64,000 nt of DNA from an uncultured Methanobrevibacter sp. (GCF_900314695.1 NZ_OMWD01000022.1:1-64000); one strand, 5' to 3'. Positions 1 to 8,398 are shown, numbered from the stretch's first letter. The notes: generated by a model from the sequence alone, not told the origin. Program-made: numbers and translations.

Positions 1-125
1 TACTTTTAAATTAAAAATAAAGAAAAATTAGAAAAGAAAATAATGTTTCTCTTCAAAAATTTTTTTGATCAAAATCAATTAAGTTTTTGAAAGAGCCAAA
101 TTAATATGTTGGGGGATTAATAAAT

Positions 126-1643
126 ATGAATGAAAGGGCTAACGAAAATTCTTGGATTCCCTTAATAGTTGTGGCTTGTGCTTCATTTATTATAGTATTG
201 GACTCTTTTTTCATGAATGTTAGCATTTCTCGAATTGTTGTTGATTTGAATACTGATGTTAGTACTATTCAAATGATTGTGTCGTTTTGTACTCTTATTA
301 CTGCTGCATTGATACTTCTCAGTACCAAACTTCAGGACATAGTAGGTAAAAAGAAACTGTTTTTAATTGGCGCTACACTTTTTGGTATCGGCATATTTGC
401 TGCGGTAATAAGTTCAAGTGTTATAATGTTTTTTGTCGGATGGTCAGCGATTAAAGGTATTGCTGCGGCATTAATGCTGCCTGCCATAGTTTCAATAATA
501 AGCGGAACATATTCCGGTAAAAAACGTACAATTGCTTTGGCAACTTTAGGGATAGTGGCAGGACTTGCAGATACTTTAGCTCCACTCCTTGGTGGAATCA
601 TTACAACTTTTTTCAGTTGGAGATACACTTTTGCATTCGAATTAATATTCATTTTATTTATTTTAGTAATGCAAAATAAAATACCTGATTTCAAACCTAC
701 TGAATCTAAAAACGATCTTGATATTATTGGTGCTATAATTTCCAGTATAGGTCTTTTTTTGCTTGTGCTCGGTATTTTGACTCTGACTAAGGAGGTCACT
801 ACCAGCATAATTGAGATAATTTTGGGATTAATAGTCTTGGCAATCTTTATATGGTATGAACTCAAAAGAAAAAGGTCAGGCAAGGTGCCATTGCTTGATA
901 TTGATTTATTTAGAGACAAAAATTTGCGTGTGGGTACATCTATTAAGTTATTATATAATATTATAATAACTGGAACATTTTTTGTAATGGTTCTGTTTTT
1001 CCAAAGTGTATTGCAGTTAAATCCATTCGATACGGGTTTGGCTTCACTTCCGTTTGTTCTGGCTTTGCTTATTTTTTCATTGACAGCACCAAAACTAATT
1101 GGAAAACTGAATCATAAGACACTCATGGCAATAGGATGTATAATATCTATTGTCGGATGTCTGATTTTAAGTTATCAATTTAAATTAAATGTAACCATGC
1201 TGGATTTAATTCCAGGACAGTTTTTACTCGGGACAGGTCTTGGCTTTATGATGGCTTTAGCAGCGGATGTTGCATTATTTGATGTTCCTGCTGAAAGCCA
1301 AAATAACGCATCAGGTATTATTACAACTGGTGAGACATTAGGTTCATCAATGGGTACAGCAATTATTGGAATAATTCTAATTCTTGGAGTTATGGGTGGT
1401 ATTAGTACTGCAGTCGATACCTATGCACCCGATTATTCAGGAAACGAGCAATTCCATCAGGAGATCTATGATTACTTCCAAAAATTAGATACTATAGAGG
1501 GACAAGATAGTGTTGTTGTGAATACTGCAGATATAATTATTCAGAATGCAATGGCATCCGTAATGTATGCATTAGCTGCCGTGTTAGTAGTTATTTTAAT
1601 TATAACGCTGCGGATAAAAGATAAAAATATTAAAAAACAATGA
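126..1643 (+). CDS. MFS drug/H+ antiporter, 14-TM (DHA2) type
   Basis: This 505-residue integral membrane protein is very hydrophobic throughout and has the length and layout of the 14-helix DHA2 branch of the major facilitator superfamily, which exports drugs or other amphiphiles using the proton gradient. A motif A-like loop follows the second helix (DIVGKKK, about residues 74-80). A motif C-like helix with GGIITTFFSWRY lies near residues 155-166. The C-terminus ends in a short Lys-rich cytoplasmic tail. ATG is chosen because a G-rich Shine-Dalgarno-like stretch (GGGGGATT) lies just upstream. The gene stands alone, and a hairpin with a T-run follows it directly. Substrate cannot be told from sequence. 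The family call is firm; a role in multidrug export is inferred. Confidence 0.9.
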   Translation: MNERANENSWIPLIVVACASFIIVLDSFFMNVSISRIVVDLNTDVSTIQMIVSFCTLITAALILLSTKLQDIVGKKKLFLIGATLFGIGIFAAVISSSVIMFFVGWSAIKGIAAALMLPAIVSIISGTYSGKKRTIALATLGIVAGLADTLAPLLGGIITTFFSWRYTFAFELIFILFILVMQNKIPDFKPTESKNDLDIIGAIISSIGLFLLVLGILTLTKEVTTSIIEIILGLIVLAIFIWYELKRKRSGKVPLLDIDLFRDKNLRVGTSIKLLYNIIITGTFFVMVLFFQSVLQLNPFDTGLASLPFVLALLIFSLTAPKLIGKLNHKTLMAIGCIISIVGCLILSYQFKLNVTMLDLIPGQFLLGTGLGFMMALAADVALFDVPAESQNNASGIITTGETLGSSMGTAIIGIILILGVMGGISTAVDTYAPDYSGNEQFHQEIYDYFQKLDTIEGQDSVVVNTADIIIQNAMASVMYALAAVLVVILIITLRIKDKNIKKQ

Positions 1644-1670
1644 GAGTTTATCTCTCACTTACTTTTTTTT
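1641..1670 (+). terminator. Hairpin plus T-run after the MFS gene
   Basis: TGAGAG, loop TTTAT, CTCTCA, then an interrupted run of eight T. It overlaps the stop codon. Archaeal termination depends mainly on the T-tract, so the hairpin may be secondary. Confidence 0.55.
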
Positions 1671-2042
1671 AAGGGGGAGGTTGGCAGATATTTGGATAAT
1701 TCATTAATGTAATTTCTAATTAGAGTATTGATCTTATTAATGGTGAAGCTATTTTCTAATTACTTCACTATCATGTAAATTTTTAAAATATATGCAATCG
1801 AAAGGGATTTTCACAGTTATTGAACATTCCTGATAATATATATATGTCTTAAGCATGAATGGGTTCAACATGTCTGGTAATATCTATTGATGGTGATGTT
1901 GTAAAAAAGGTTAGGGAAGCGGCCTATATTAATTCACAACGAAGATTAATGTAATGGCTAAATTTTTCTTCTTAATTCATAGGAGATATATTCGTGGCAC
2001 AGCGATGGAAAACTTTTTTTATTTTAAAACTAATTTAGTATT
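1671..2042. other. Intergenic region with a decayed sequence copy
   Basis: About 370 bp with no intact gene. It contains copy A of a short decayed sequence (see 1866-1942) and, just before 2043, an A/T-rich TATA-like stretch (TTTTTTTATTTTAAAAC). That stretch lies at a distance suggesting the next gene has little or no leader. Confidence 0.4.
1866..1942 (+). repeat. Decayed repeat, copy A
   Basis: Reads in one frame as DGDVVKKVREAAYINSQ and then stops. Copies B (4076-4174) and C (4738-4871) share the DNA core GGTGATGTTGTAAA or close variants of it. Copy C shares the following peptide pattern (DVVKEVSESSYIDLQ). None has a start codon with a ribosome site. They look like scraps of one ancestral coding sequence. 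Its identity was not recognised. Confidence 0.4.
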
Positions 2043-4031
2043 ATGAAAAAGTTTTTAAGTGATGCATTAAAATTCCAATGGAAAACAATAATAATCATTT
2101 TTGCATTACTCATTATTCAGACATTTTTTCAAATGGAGATAATTGATTTGTTCAGCATAGCTTTAACTGGAGTTAAAGAACAGAAAATAGGCTTGCTTTT
2201 CAAATCAGGATTATACATGTTAGTGTATACTGCCTTTGTGATGATTTCCATTTATGCTGTCTCTTTTCTCTCAACAAGAGTGGCTTCAAAAGCAGCATAT
2301 ACAATACGTGAGAAAATATTTCATATTCTAATGAACTTGCCTGATGAGGAAATTGCCAACTTTAAAATTTCAGGGCTAACCACACGGTCAACCAGAGGAA
2401 TGTCCTCAGAACAGGGATTTATAGTGATAATACTCACACAATTAATGCTGATTCCAGTTACACTCACAGCAATTATATATGAAATAGCATTGATTGATGG
2501 GACTTATGCGATATTCTTCTTGTCATTTGTTGGTGTTATTGCCCTTCTTGTAATTTTTAGAATGAAACAAATTGTAAAAATATTTTTCAGAGCTAAAAAG
2601 ACATATGGGAAGTTAAACCTGATGTTTCTCTCCAAAATCACCGATATTGCCCTCAAGATTCCATTTAATAAACAGGAGTATGAAGTTGAATTTGAAAAGG
2701 CATGTGAGAATTCATATGATAAAAACGTTAAGTATATCTTAAGTCAATATTACCTGGGCCCAGTATTATTATGGGGTTTATATGCTGTTGTTCTGATTAC
2801 ATTTGCAATGATCAATTCCGGGTACACTATTGGCTTTGAAACTGACAGTGTAATTGATTCATTTATTATTCTGATATATGTTGCATACTTCGTTTCTACA
2901 TTGACATTTGTTCCAGCTTTAATTGATAGGTGGCCACGTGCATATGCCACTTCCGTGCGTTTAGAGGAAGTCCTGAACATTGAAGATAAAATCATAAAAT
3001 CTGAAAACACAAATGACCATCCAAAAGAAATAGAAATCGCTGAGGGTGATATTGATTGTGAGGATAAGGGCATATGGGCTGAAAGAAAAGATATCTTCCA
3101 AAAATTCCGCAGAATATTGAAAGACGATAAGGCCAAAACAATAATATCAATGATTTTACTCACGGCATCTACATTGTGCATGGTTTATGCTCCTAAAGTT
3201 GCAGGAAAGACGGTTGATTTATTGAGTTCTAACGTGAATTCATCTAACGATTTTGCCATCTACACTAATCTTGCCTTGTTGTTGGCATTATATTCTGTAG
3301 GGTATCTGTTTAAAGTACCTCCAAAGAGAATCATGGGAGTTATTGGTGAAAAGGTTGCATATAATTTAAGAATGAAATTATTTGATAAACTTGATGCTGT
3401 TGGTTCAGGATTCATTCAGGAAAATTCAAAGGGTCAGATTCTATCTAGATTAAACAATGATGTGATGAACATCAGGGAGTTCGTTTCTTTCCGTATTTCT
3501 GAAATTTTTGCGCAAATCCTATCGATAGTCCTTGTAATGGTATTGATGGTGATGACAGACTTTAGATTGAGCTTAATATATCTGATGATACTGCCTGTTT
3601 ATGTGATTTGCTTTTATTTATGTGATTATAAATCTAAATACTATTACGATGGTCATCAAAAGCATTTGGGGCGATTGATGAGCTATTTTGAAAGAGGCCT
3701 GTCAAATCGTGATTCATTCCATGAAAAAGGATTTAAAAAAATCAACCAAACTGTAATTGACTATTATGCAAAATCTCGAAATGTTACTAATGTTATGGAG
3801 CCTATTACGATCTTTTTAACAAATGTAAGTAATATAACTGTTTATATGGCAGGTGTTTACTTGTTATCAGTTAATGAAATACAGCTGGGAACCTTATTGG
3901 CAGTTATTATGTATGGACAATTGATGACAAAACCTATTAAGAAACTAAGTGCCTCAATGGCTTCTATTGAAACTGCATTTTCAAGCATCAAGAGGATATT
4001 TGCGATTATTGACTATCAAAAAGAGGAATAA
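2043..4031 (+). CDS. Fused double ABC-exporter transmembrane protein lacking both ATPase domains
   Basis: The 662-residue protein has two type-1 exporter transmembrane domains in tandem. The first covers about residues 1-320 and ends in the usual linker (RAYATSVRLEEVLNIED). The second covers about residues 350-655 and starts FQKFRRILKDDKAK. It contains the typical coupling region (LRMKLFDKLDAVGSGFIQENSKGQ) and ends SSIKRIFAIIDYQKEE, exactly where an ATPase domain normally begins. No Walker A, ABC signature (LSGGQ) or Walker B motif is present in either position. Ordinary half-exporters are near 580 residues, so a fused pair should be nearly double this length. Either both ATPase domains were lost cleanly, or the protein uses ATPases encoded elsewhere. 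No RBS is visible and a TATA-like stretch lies just upstream, so the mRNA may be leaderless. Function is doubtful; it may be a pseudogene with its frame preserved. Confidence 0.8.
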   Translation: MKKFLSDALKFQWKTIIIIFALLIIQTFFQMEIIDLFSIALTGVKEQKIGLLFKSGLYMLVYTAFVMISIYAVSFLSTRVASKAAYTIREKIFHILMNLPDEEIANFKISGLTTRSTRGMSSEQGFIVIILTQLMLIPVTLTAIIYEIALIDGTYAIFFLSFVGVIALLVIFRMKQIVKIFFRAKKTYGKLNLMFLSKITDIALKIPFNKQEYEVEFEKACENSYDKNVKYILSQYYLGPVLLWGLYAVVLITFAMINSGYTIGFETDSVIDSFIILIYVAYFVSTLTFVPALIDRWPRAYATSVRLEEVLNIEDKIIKSENTNDHPKEIEIAEGDIDCEDKGIWAERKDIFQKFRRILKDDKAKTIISMILLTASTLCMVYAPKVAGKTVDLLSSNVNSSNDFAIYTNLALLLALYSVGYLFKVPPKRIMGVIGEKVAYNLRMKLFDKLDAVGSGFIQENSKGQILSRLNNDVMNIREFVSFRISEIFAQILSIVLVMVLMVMTDFRLSLIYLMILPVYVICFYLCDYKSKYYYDGHQKHLGRLMSYFERGLSNRDSFHEKGFKKINQTVIDYYAKSRNVTNVMEPITIFLTNVSNITVYMAGVYLLSVNEIQLGTLLAVIMYGQLMTKPIKKLSASMASIETAFSSIKRIFAIIDYQKEE

Positions 4032-4075
4032 TTGAATTTCAATCATGCAATATGTATTTGGACAATTTCGTTAAT

Positions 4076-4174
4076 TATGCCAACCTCAATATGTTGGTTA
4101 AAAAGAATCAGATGTTGCATAATCAGGATTCGACATTGCTGATTGGTGATGTTGTAAATGAAGTCATTAAGTAA
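4076..4174 (+). repeat. Decayed repeat, copy B
   Basis: Shares with copy C (4738-4871) the opening TATGCCAAC..CAATATG and the core TTGCATAATC.GGATTC..CATTGCTGATTGGTGATGTT (a few mismatches). One frame reads HNQDSTLLIGDVVNEVIK and stops. It lies directly behind the ATPase-less ABC gene, so it may be debris of that gene's lost 3' part. That link is inferred. Confidence 0.4.
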
Positions 4175-4293
4175 GGATAAAACAATAGTTAATTGTTAGC
4201 TTTTCATATATTGGTAAAAATATTGTCTAATCAATAGATAAACTAAACAAATAGTTATAACTTTAAATATTTTTAACAATAAAAATTATAATC

Positions 4294-4632
4294 ATGTCAA
4301 GAACTTACCTTAAATTTAAAAGTACAAACAGAGAAGATGAAGAGCAAACAATATTGAGAATTTTGAAAGAGAACAAATACAAAAAAAGAGAATCTCATGG
4401 GGAGGAATTTTATCAACATGGATCCGGAATAGTCACATCTCCACAGTTAATTAAATACACATTTAAAGATGATATAATTGTAATAGAATCATGGGTTAGA
4501 GAATTTGGATTCCTTGGTGAATCCAGTTTAGAAGGTTCCAGCCAAATATTTGCTAAAAAATCAGCCAAAGGAACATTAAAAAAAATTCAGGAAGGACTGG
4601 GGTTAGAAATTATTGAACAAGGAACTTTATAA
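4294..4632 (+). CDS. Hypothetical 112-residue protein
   Basis: The product is small, charged and soluble, with no signal peptide or membrane segment. The N-terminal half is rich in Lys and Glu, followed by alternating hydrophobic stretches (LIKYTFKDDIIVIESWV) that suggest a small alpha/beta fold. I do not recognise a family. A TATA-like TTTAAATATTTTT lies about 25 bp before the ATG and no RBS is seen, which fits a leaderless transcript. It stands alone between two copies of the decayed repeat. The reading frame and promoter spacing support a real gene; nothing supports a function. Confidence 0.6.
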   Translation: MSRTYLKFKSTNREDEEQTILRILKENKYKKRESHGEEFYQHGSGIVTSPQLIKYTFKDDIIVIESWVREFGFLGESSLEGSSQIFAKKSAKGTLKKIQEGLGLEIIEQGTL

Positions 4633-4737
4633 TAACTGTTTACAGATGAACAAACCTTAATTTTAATTTTTTAACAATAATCTGGTGTATTGTATAAAAC
4701 AAATTTCACTAATAGTAGTAGATAATTTGAAGTGTGT

Positions 4738-4871
4738 TATGCCAACGCCAATATGGCTCTGGTCAAATGGAACTAAAAGTTGCATAATCCGGATTCACCA
4801 TTGCTGATTGGTGATGTTAATATGATGATGTTGTAAAAGAGGTTAGTGAATCTAGCTATATTGATTTACAA
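4738..4871 (+). repeat. Decayed repeat, copy C
   Basis: The longest copy. The first part matches copy B and the second part matches copy A (GATGTTGTAAAAGAGGTTAG, then a frame reading SESSYIDLQ). A small insertion (TTAATATGAT) breaks the frame relative to A and B. It ends at the 3' end of the convergent HxlR gene. Confidence 0.4.
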
Positions 4872-4876
4872 CTATG

Positions 4877-5239
4877 TTATTCTAATAATTGTTTTTTAAA
4901 TCCTTCTTTTGCTTTTATTATTGTTTTTTCATCGTATAAGTCTTTATTATTGTTTAAAGTAAATTCAACTAAATCATAAATGATTTTATTCAATGATTTG
5001 CCTTTGTCTGTTAAGAAATATTCATCAGCATCTTTTTTAATTAATTCCTGTTCTTCCATGAATTTCAAACTTCTGGACAATGCCTTGTTTGACATTTCAG
5101 GTCTTTCCTTTTGAAATTCGCTAAATCTGGTTTTTCCAAAGAACATGTCGCAAATAATTTGCAAAACCCATTTTCTATTGATTATATCGAGGGACAATTC
5201 AACGGGACAGTGAGTAAGTTCAAAATCAAAATATGTCAT
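4877..5239 (-). CDS. HxlR-family winged-helix regulator, probably redox-sensing
   Basis: A 120-residue HxlR/MarR-like DNA-binding protein. The N-terminus carries the conserved THCPVE cysteine (Cys11), followed by LDIINRKWVLQIICDMFFGKTRFSEF and NKALSRSLKFMEEQELI, which form the winged helix, and YFLTDKGKSL in the wing. In characterised HxlR proteins such as YodB and HypR the equivalent cysteine senses quinones, diamide or aldehydes. The gene is divergent from the aldo-keto reductase, with 94 bp between start codons. A candidate operator lies in that gap (5281-5296). It probably controls the reductase and itself; the inducer is unknown. Confidence 0.88.
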   Translation of the reverse strand: MTYFDFELTHCPVELSLDIINRKWVLQIICDMFFGKTRFSEFQKERPEMSNKALSRSLKFMEEQELIKKDADEYFLTDKGKSLNKIIYDLVEFTLNNNKDLYDEKTIIKAKEGFKKQLLE

Positions 5240-5280
5240 ATGGTTTAAAAGTTTCTATTTTGTCTTATTTTAATGTTTAG

Positions 5281-5296
5281 GTGTCATAGCCGTCAC
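5281..5296. promoter_or_regulatory. Candidate HxlR operator 1
   Basis: GTGTCATAGCCGTCAC is an imperfect inverted repeat (GTGTCA, 4 bp, CGTCAC) between the divergent HxlR and aldo-keto reductase genes. It lies about 7 bp before the reductase's TATA-like element and 38 bp before its ATG. The geometry matches the site at 6311-6326. Confidence 0.45.
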
Positions 5297-5302
5297 TTTG
5301 AC

Positions 5303-5314
5303 TTTTTATATTTA
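5303..5314 (+). promoter_or_regulatory. TATA-like element for the aldo-keto reductase
   Basis: TTTTTATATTTA is centred about 25 bp before the ATG at 5334. No RBS is present, so transcription probably starts at or next to the start codon (leaderless). Confidence 0.45.
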
Positions 5315-5333
5315 TTTATTGAGATAATTAATT

Positions 5334-6275
5334 ATGACATTAAAAGATAATCTTCCAAAAATTGCCCTTGGTGCTTGGGCATGGGGTAATGATGGAACTT
5401 TTGGAAACGAACATAAAATCGAAGACTTAAAGCCAATCTATGATAAATCAATGGAATTGGGATTAAACCTTTGGGATACTGCATATGTCTATGGAATGGG
5501 AAAATCTGAAGAGGTTTTAGGTGAATTCTTAAAAACTTCCAATCGTGAAGATTTTGTAATTTCAACCAAATTCACACCTCAGCTTGCCGAAATGTTTGAG
5601 GCAAATGAGGTAACATCAATGTATGAAAACAGCGCAAAAATATTGGGCGTTGAAGACATTGACATTTTCTGGATTCACAATCCTGTCGGAGCGCCTGAAT
5701 GGACTAAAAAGTTGGTTGAAACCGCAAAAGAGCATGACATTAAAATGATTGGTGTTTCAAACCATAATCTTGCAGAAATCGAAGAGGCAAATGAGATTTT
5801 AAAAGAGGCGGGCTTAAAGCTTGGAGCTGTTCAAAACCATTACAGCCTACTCAACCGTTCATCTGAAGATTCAGGAATCCTTGAGTACTGTAAAGAGAAT
5901 GACATAATCTTTTTCTCATACATGGTTTTAGAACAGGGCGCATTGTCCGGCAAATATGATACTGCTCATCCTTTCCCTGAAGGATCAGACAGAGCAAATG
6001 CATATGGTGGAAGTTTGGCAGAAATTGAGGAATTGAATAAAGCTATTGCAGAAATTGCAGAAAATCACAATGCAAAAGTTGCACAATTGCCGATTGCATG
6101 GGCAATAGCTAAAGGAACACTTCCAATTATTGGAGCAACAAAGGTTCACCATGTTGAAGATGCAGCTGATGCAGTAAACATTGAATTAAGTGATGATGAA
6201 ATTAAAACAATGGAAGAACTGGCAGATAAGGCCAATGTCAATACAATAAGAATTTGGGAAAAGGAAATGAAATAA
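5334..6275 (+). CDS. Aldo/keto reductase
   Basis: A 313-residue NAD(P)H-dependent aldo-keto reductase with a TIM-barrel fold, reducing aldehydes or ketones to alcohols in the cytoplasm. The catalytic tetrad is intact: Asp48 and Tyr53 in LWDTAYVYG, Lys79 in ISTKF and His115 in FWIHN. Late barrel elements (GVSNHN, VQNHYSLLNR, PIIGATKVHHVEDA) are also in place. There is no signal peptide. It is divergent from an HxlR regulator and followed 89 bp later by a second one, so control by a carbonyl or quinone stress signal is a reasonable inference. The natural substrate is unknown. Such clusters are common in anaerobic bacteria, so lateral transfer is possible. Confidence 0.93.
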   Translation: MTLKDNLPKIALGAWAWGNDGTFGNEHKIEDLKPIYDKSMELGLNLWDTAYVYGMGKSEEVLGEFLKTSNREDFVISTKFTPQLAEMFEANEVTSMYENSAKILGVEDIDIFWIHNPVGAPEWTKKLVETAKEHDIKMIGVSNHNLAEIEEANEILKEAGLKLGAVQNHYSLLNRSSEDSGILEYCKENDIIFFSYMVLEQGALSGKYDTAHPFPEGSDRANAYGGSLAEIEELNKAIAEIAENHNAKVAQLPIAWAIAKGTLPIIGATKVHHVEDAADAVNIELSDDEIKTMEELADKANVNTIRIWEKEMK

Positions 6276-6310
6276 TTTCTATTCCTTACTTTTTTTTAAG
6301 AATGCATATT

Positions 6311-6326
6311 GTGGCATTTTTGCCAC
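6311..6326. promoter_or_regulatory. Candidate HxlR operator 2
   Basis: GTGGCATTTTTGCCAC is a perfect inverted repeat (6-bp arms, 4-bp spacer). It lies about 7 bp before a TATA-like element and 39 bp before the ATG of the second HxlR gene. It shares the outer GTG/CAC and the 6-4-6 layout with the site at 5281-5296. A terminator role for the upstream gene is less likely because no T-run follows. Confidence 0.55.
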
Positions 6327-6332
6327 TATAAC

Positions 6333-6346
6333 TATTAAAAATATTA
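6333..6346 (+). promoter_or_regulatory. TATA-like element for the second HxlR gene
   Basis: TATTAAAAATATTA lies about 25 bp before the ATG at 6365, and no RBS is visible. A leaderless mRNA is likely. Confidence 0.4.
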
Positions 6347-6364
6347 ATGAACAAATAATTTCTC

Positions 6365-6754
6365 ATGGCACTTGAAGAGAAATTGTATGCAAATCAATTT
6401 GAAAGAAATATTGTGGGCAGTGCAATTAAATCCATAAGCAATAAATGGACATTTTACATTTTAAAGGATTTGTTTTTGGGAAAAAAGCGTTTTTCACAAT
6501 TTCTAGAAAATCGTCCAAATCTAGACAATAAATCTCTTGCAAGATGCCTTAAATCAATGGAAAACAACAATCTAATTCAAAAAAAGATTAATAATCATGA
6601 AACAGAATATTTTTTAACTTCAAAAGGAATGAAACTAAATAAGGTATTATATGAATTGATTATTTTTGCTTTGGATACTCACGATGGAGATTTCTACACG
6701 GATGATGAAATCATGTTCATAAAAGAAATTTATGTTGATATTCTTGACTTATGA
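6365..6754 (+). CDS. HxlR-family winged-helix regulator (second copy)
   Basis: A 129-residue HxlR protein with the family core (SISNKWTFYILKDLFLGKKRFSQF, NKSLARCLKSMENNNLI, YFLTSKGMKLNKVLYELI). Unlike its neighbour at 4877-5239 it lacks the N-terminal CP cysteine: the position lies in FERNIVGSA. Its only cysteine is in ARCLKSM. If it senses a signal, the chemistry must differ. Its stop codon overlaps the region leading into the next gene, whose ribosome site follows immediately, so the two are probably co-transcribed. A perfect inverted repeat upstream suggests autoregulation. Confidence 0.88.
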   Translation: MALEEKLYANQFERNIVGSAIKSISNKWTFYILKDLFLGKKRFSQFLENRPNLDNKSLARCLKSMENNNLIQKKINNHETEYFLTSKGMKLNKVLYELIIFALDTHDGDFYTDDEIMFIKEIYVDILDL

Positions 6755-6765
6755 TTGGTGATAAT

Positions 6766-7920
6766 ATGTTGGATAAAAAAATTGTTTTGGTGCTGATTTT
6801 CATTGTAGCAATATTGAGTATTTCTGCAGTCAATGCATCTGAAAACAGGGATAATTCAACTGATGTTGTTGTCAATAATGAATCAATAGCAGACAGTATG
6901 CCAATATTCAATGAGTCTAATGCTGTTTCAAATGGAAGCGCCCAAACAGAAGTGACTAAAAGTAATTTAACTGAACCTAAATCGATTTCACTGTCTGTTT
7001 CAAAATTATCAACAACATACGGATCAGGCAAATATTTCAAGGTAAAAGTGATTGACAGCAAAGCTAAAAAACCTGTAGCAAATGTTAAACTTATTTTAAA
7101 AGTATATTCTGGTAAAAAATATAAAAAAATCACTGCAGCAACTGATTCTAATGGAATTGCAAAATATTATGCATCTAATTTAGGCATTGGCAATCATAAA
7201 GTGACAATAAATGTCAAAGATTCTAAAAAGTTTTCATCAAAGATGAAATATAGTTCGATTAAAATCTCAATGGCTAAACTAAAAATTTCAGCTCCAAAAA
7301 TCACAGCTTATTATAAGGAATCTAAAAAGTACAATATTGCTATTAAAAACAGGGAATCCAAAAAACCGATGAAGAATATTAAAGTAATGATAAAGGTTTT
7401 CACAGGCAAAAAATATAAGAAATACTCTTTGAAAACGGATAAAAAAGGGATTGTGGGTTTCAACATGAAATCATTGTCTAAAGGCAAACACAATGTTGTT
7501 ATTAATATTAAATCAAACTCTAAGGTTAAATCGGCTGTTTTAAAAACATATATTAAGACTATTGTTCGTTCAAATATAATAAAGCTTAAAGTCAATAGTC
7601 ATGTTTTAAATGTGAAACTGGAAGATAATTCCGCAGCAAAAGCACTTATGGACAAATTAAAAATGGGTGATGTTACCATTCATGCTGAGGATTACGGAGG
7701 CTTTGAAAAAGTTGGGGATTTGGGCTTTTCACTTCCGAGAAGCGATAAATACATTACCACTTCAGTAGGGGACATTGTACTTTATGACGGTAATGAGATA
7801 TCACTATTCTATAATTCAAATTCATGGTCTTATACAAAACTGGGTAAAGTACAGAATATTAAAGATTTGAAGAAGATTTTGGGAAATGGTGATGTAAAAT
7901 TGGTTTTAAGTTTAAAATAA
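6766..7920 (+). CDS. Secreted Ig-like repeat protein with a C-terminal cyclophilin-like domain
   Basis: A 384-residue exported protein. The start is set at the ATG after GGTGAT (6756-6761) rather than the in-frame ATG at 6751. A signal peptide (KKIVLVLIFIVAILSISAVNA) is followed by a Ser/Asn-rich linker. Two Lys-rich Ig-like repeats of about 90 residues come next, with the adhesin pattern AKKPVANVKLILKVYSGKKYKK and its copy ESKKPMKNIKVMIKVFTGKKYKK. The last 115 residues form a cyclophilin-like domain of the PF18050 type: LEDNSAAKALMDKL, DYGGFEKVGDLGFSLP, GDIVLYDGNEISLFYNS and SWSYTKLGKV. The next gene repeats this domain alone. In bacteria the domain is usually an intracellular stand-alone protein near reductases; placing it on surface Ig-like repeats is unusual. 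The domain's biochemical role is not established. Confidence 0.82.
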   Translation: MLDKKIVLVLIFIVAILSISAVNASENRDNSTDVVVNNESIADSMPIFNESNAVSNGSAQTEVTKSNLTEPKSISLSVSKLSTTYGSGKYFKVKVIDSKAKKPVANVKLILKVYSGKKYKKITAATDSNGIAKYYASNLGIGNHKVTINVKDSKKFSSKMKYSSIKISMAKLKISAPKITAYYKESKKYNIAIKNRESKKPMKNIKVMIKVFTGKKYKKYSLKTDKKGIVGFNMKSLSKGKHNVVINIKSNSKVKSAVLKTYIKTIVRSNIIKLKVNSHVLNVKLEDNSAAKALMDKLKMGDVTIHAEDYGGFEKVGDLGFSLPRSDKYITTSVGDIVLYDGNEISLFYNSNSWSYTKLGKVQNIKDLKKILGNGDVKLVLSLK

Positions 7921-7936
7921 CAAGTATCTAGGTGAT

Positions 7937-8377
7937 ATGATGTCTTTCATTAAAAAAATTTGTTTTATAGTCGTATTTAGTTTAATTGCTTGCACTGCGG
8001 TTAGCGGAGATGATAGTATGGATGATTTAGTTAAAGTCAAAATCAATGATGATGTATTTGATGTTAAATTGGAAAATAATTCCGCCACACAGGAATTGAT
8101 TAAGGAATTGAAAAAAGGAAATGTCACTGTTAATGCATCTGAGTATGGAGGTTTTGAAAAAGTTGGGGATTTGGGCTTTTCACTTCCGACAAGTGATGAA
8201 AATATTGGTACTGCTCCTGGAGATATTGTATTGTATCAGGGAGACAAAATATCCTTGTTTTACGGTTCCCATTCCTGGAGCTATACAAAACTTGGTAAAA
8301 TAGATGATGTTGACTCCAATAAACTAAAGGAAGTTCTGGGGTCAGGCAATGTAACATTGGAGTTTAGTTTAAAGTAA
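7937..8377 (+). CDS. Secreted stand-alone cyclophilin-like protein
   Basis: A 146-residue protein with a signal peptide (FIKKICFIVVFSLIACTAVSG) and one PF18050-type cyclophilin-like domain that closely follows the C-terminus of the preceding gene (EYGGFEKVGDLGFSLP, GDIVLYQGDKISLFYGS, SWSYTKLGKI). The pair arose by duplication, with or without later fusion to Ig-like repeats. Two adjacent ATGs follow GGTGAT; the second, at 7940, gives slightly better spacing. The 16-bp gap to the upstream gene and about 20-bp gap to the hydrolase suggest one operon. It is probably exported and could be released or lipid-free; no lipobox is seen. Confidence 0.85.
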   Translation: MMSFIKKICFIVVFSLIACTAVSGDDSMDDLVKVKINDDVFDVKLENNSATQELIKELKKGNVTVNASEYGGFEKVGDLGFSLPTSDENIGTAPGDIVLYQGDKISLFYGSHSWSYTKLGKIDDVDSNKLKEVLGSGNVTLEFSLK

Positions 8378-8398
8378 TTTAATTTATAATGTGATATT

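Noticed and set aside
332..919. 195-codon minus-strand open frame inside the MFS gene
   Set aside because: It lies wholly within a well-supported membrane-protein gene, has no ribosome site and its hydrophobic make-up mirrors the other strand.
6751..6765. Upstream ATG of the Ig-like/cyclophilin-like gene
   Set aside because: It overlaps the HxlR stop, has no ribosome site, and would put the GGTGAT site inside the gene. The ATG at 6766 has ideal spacing.
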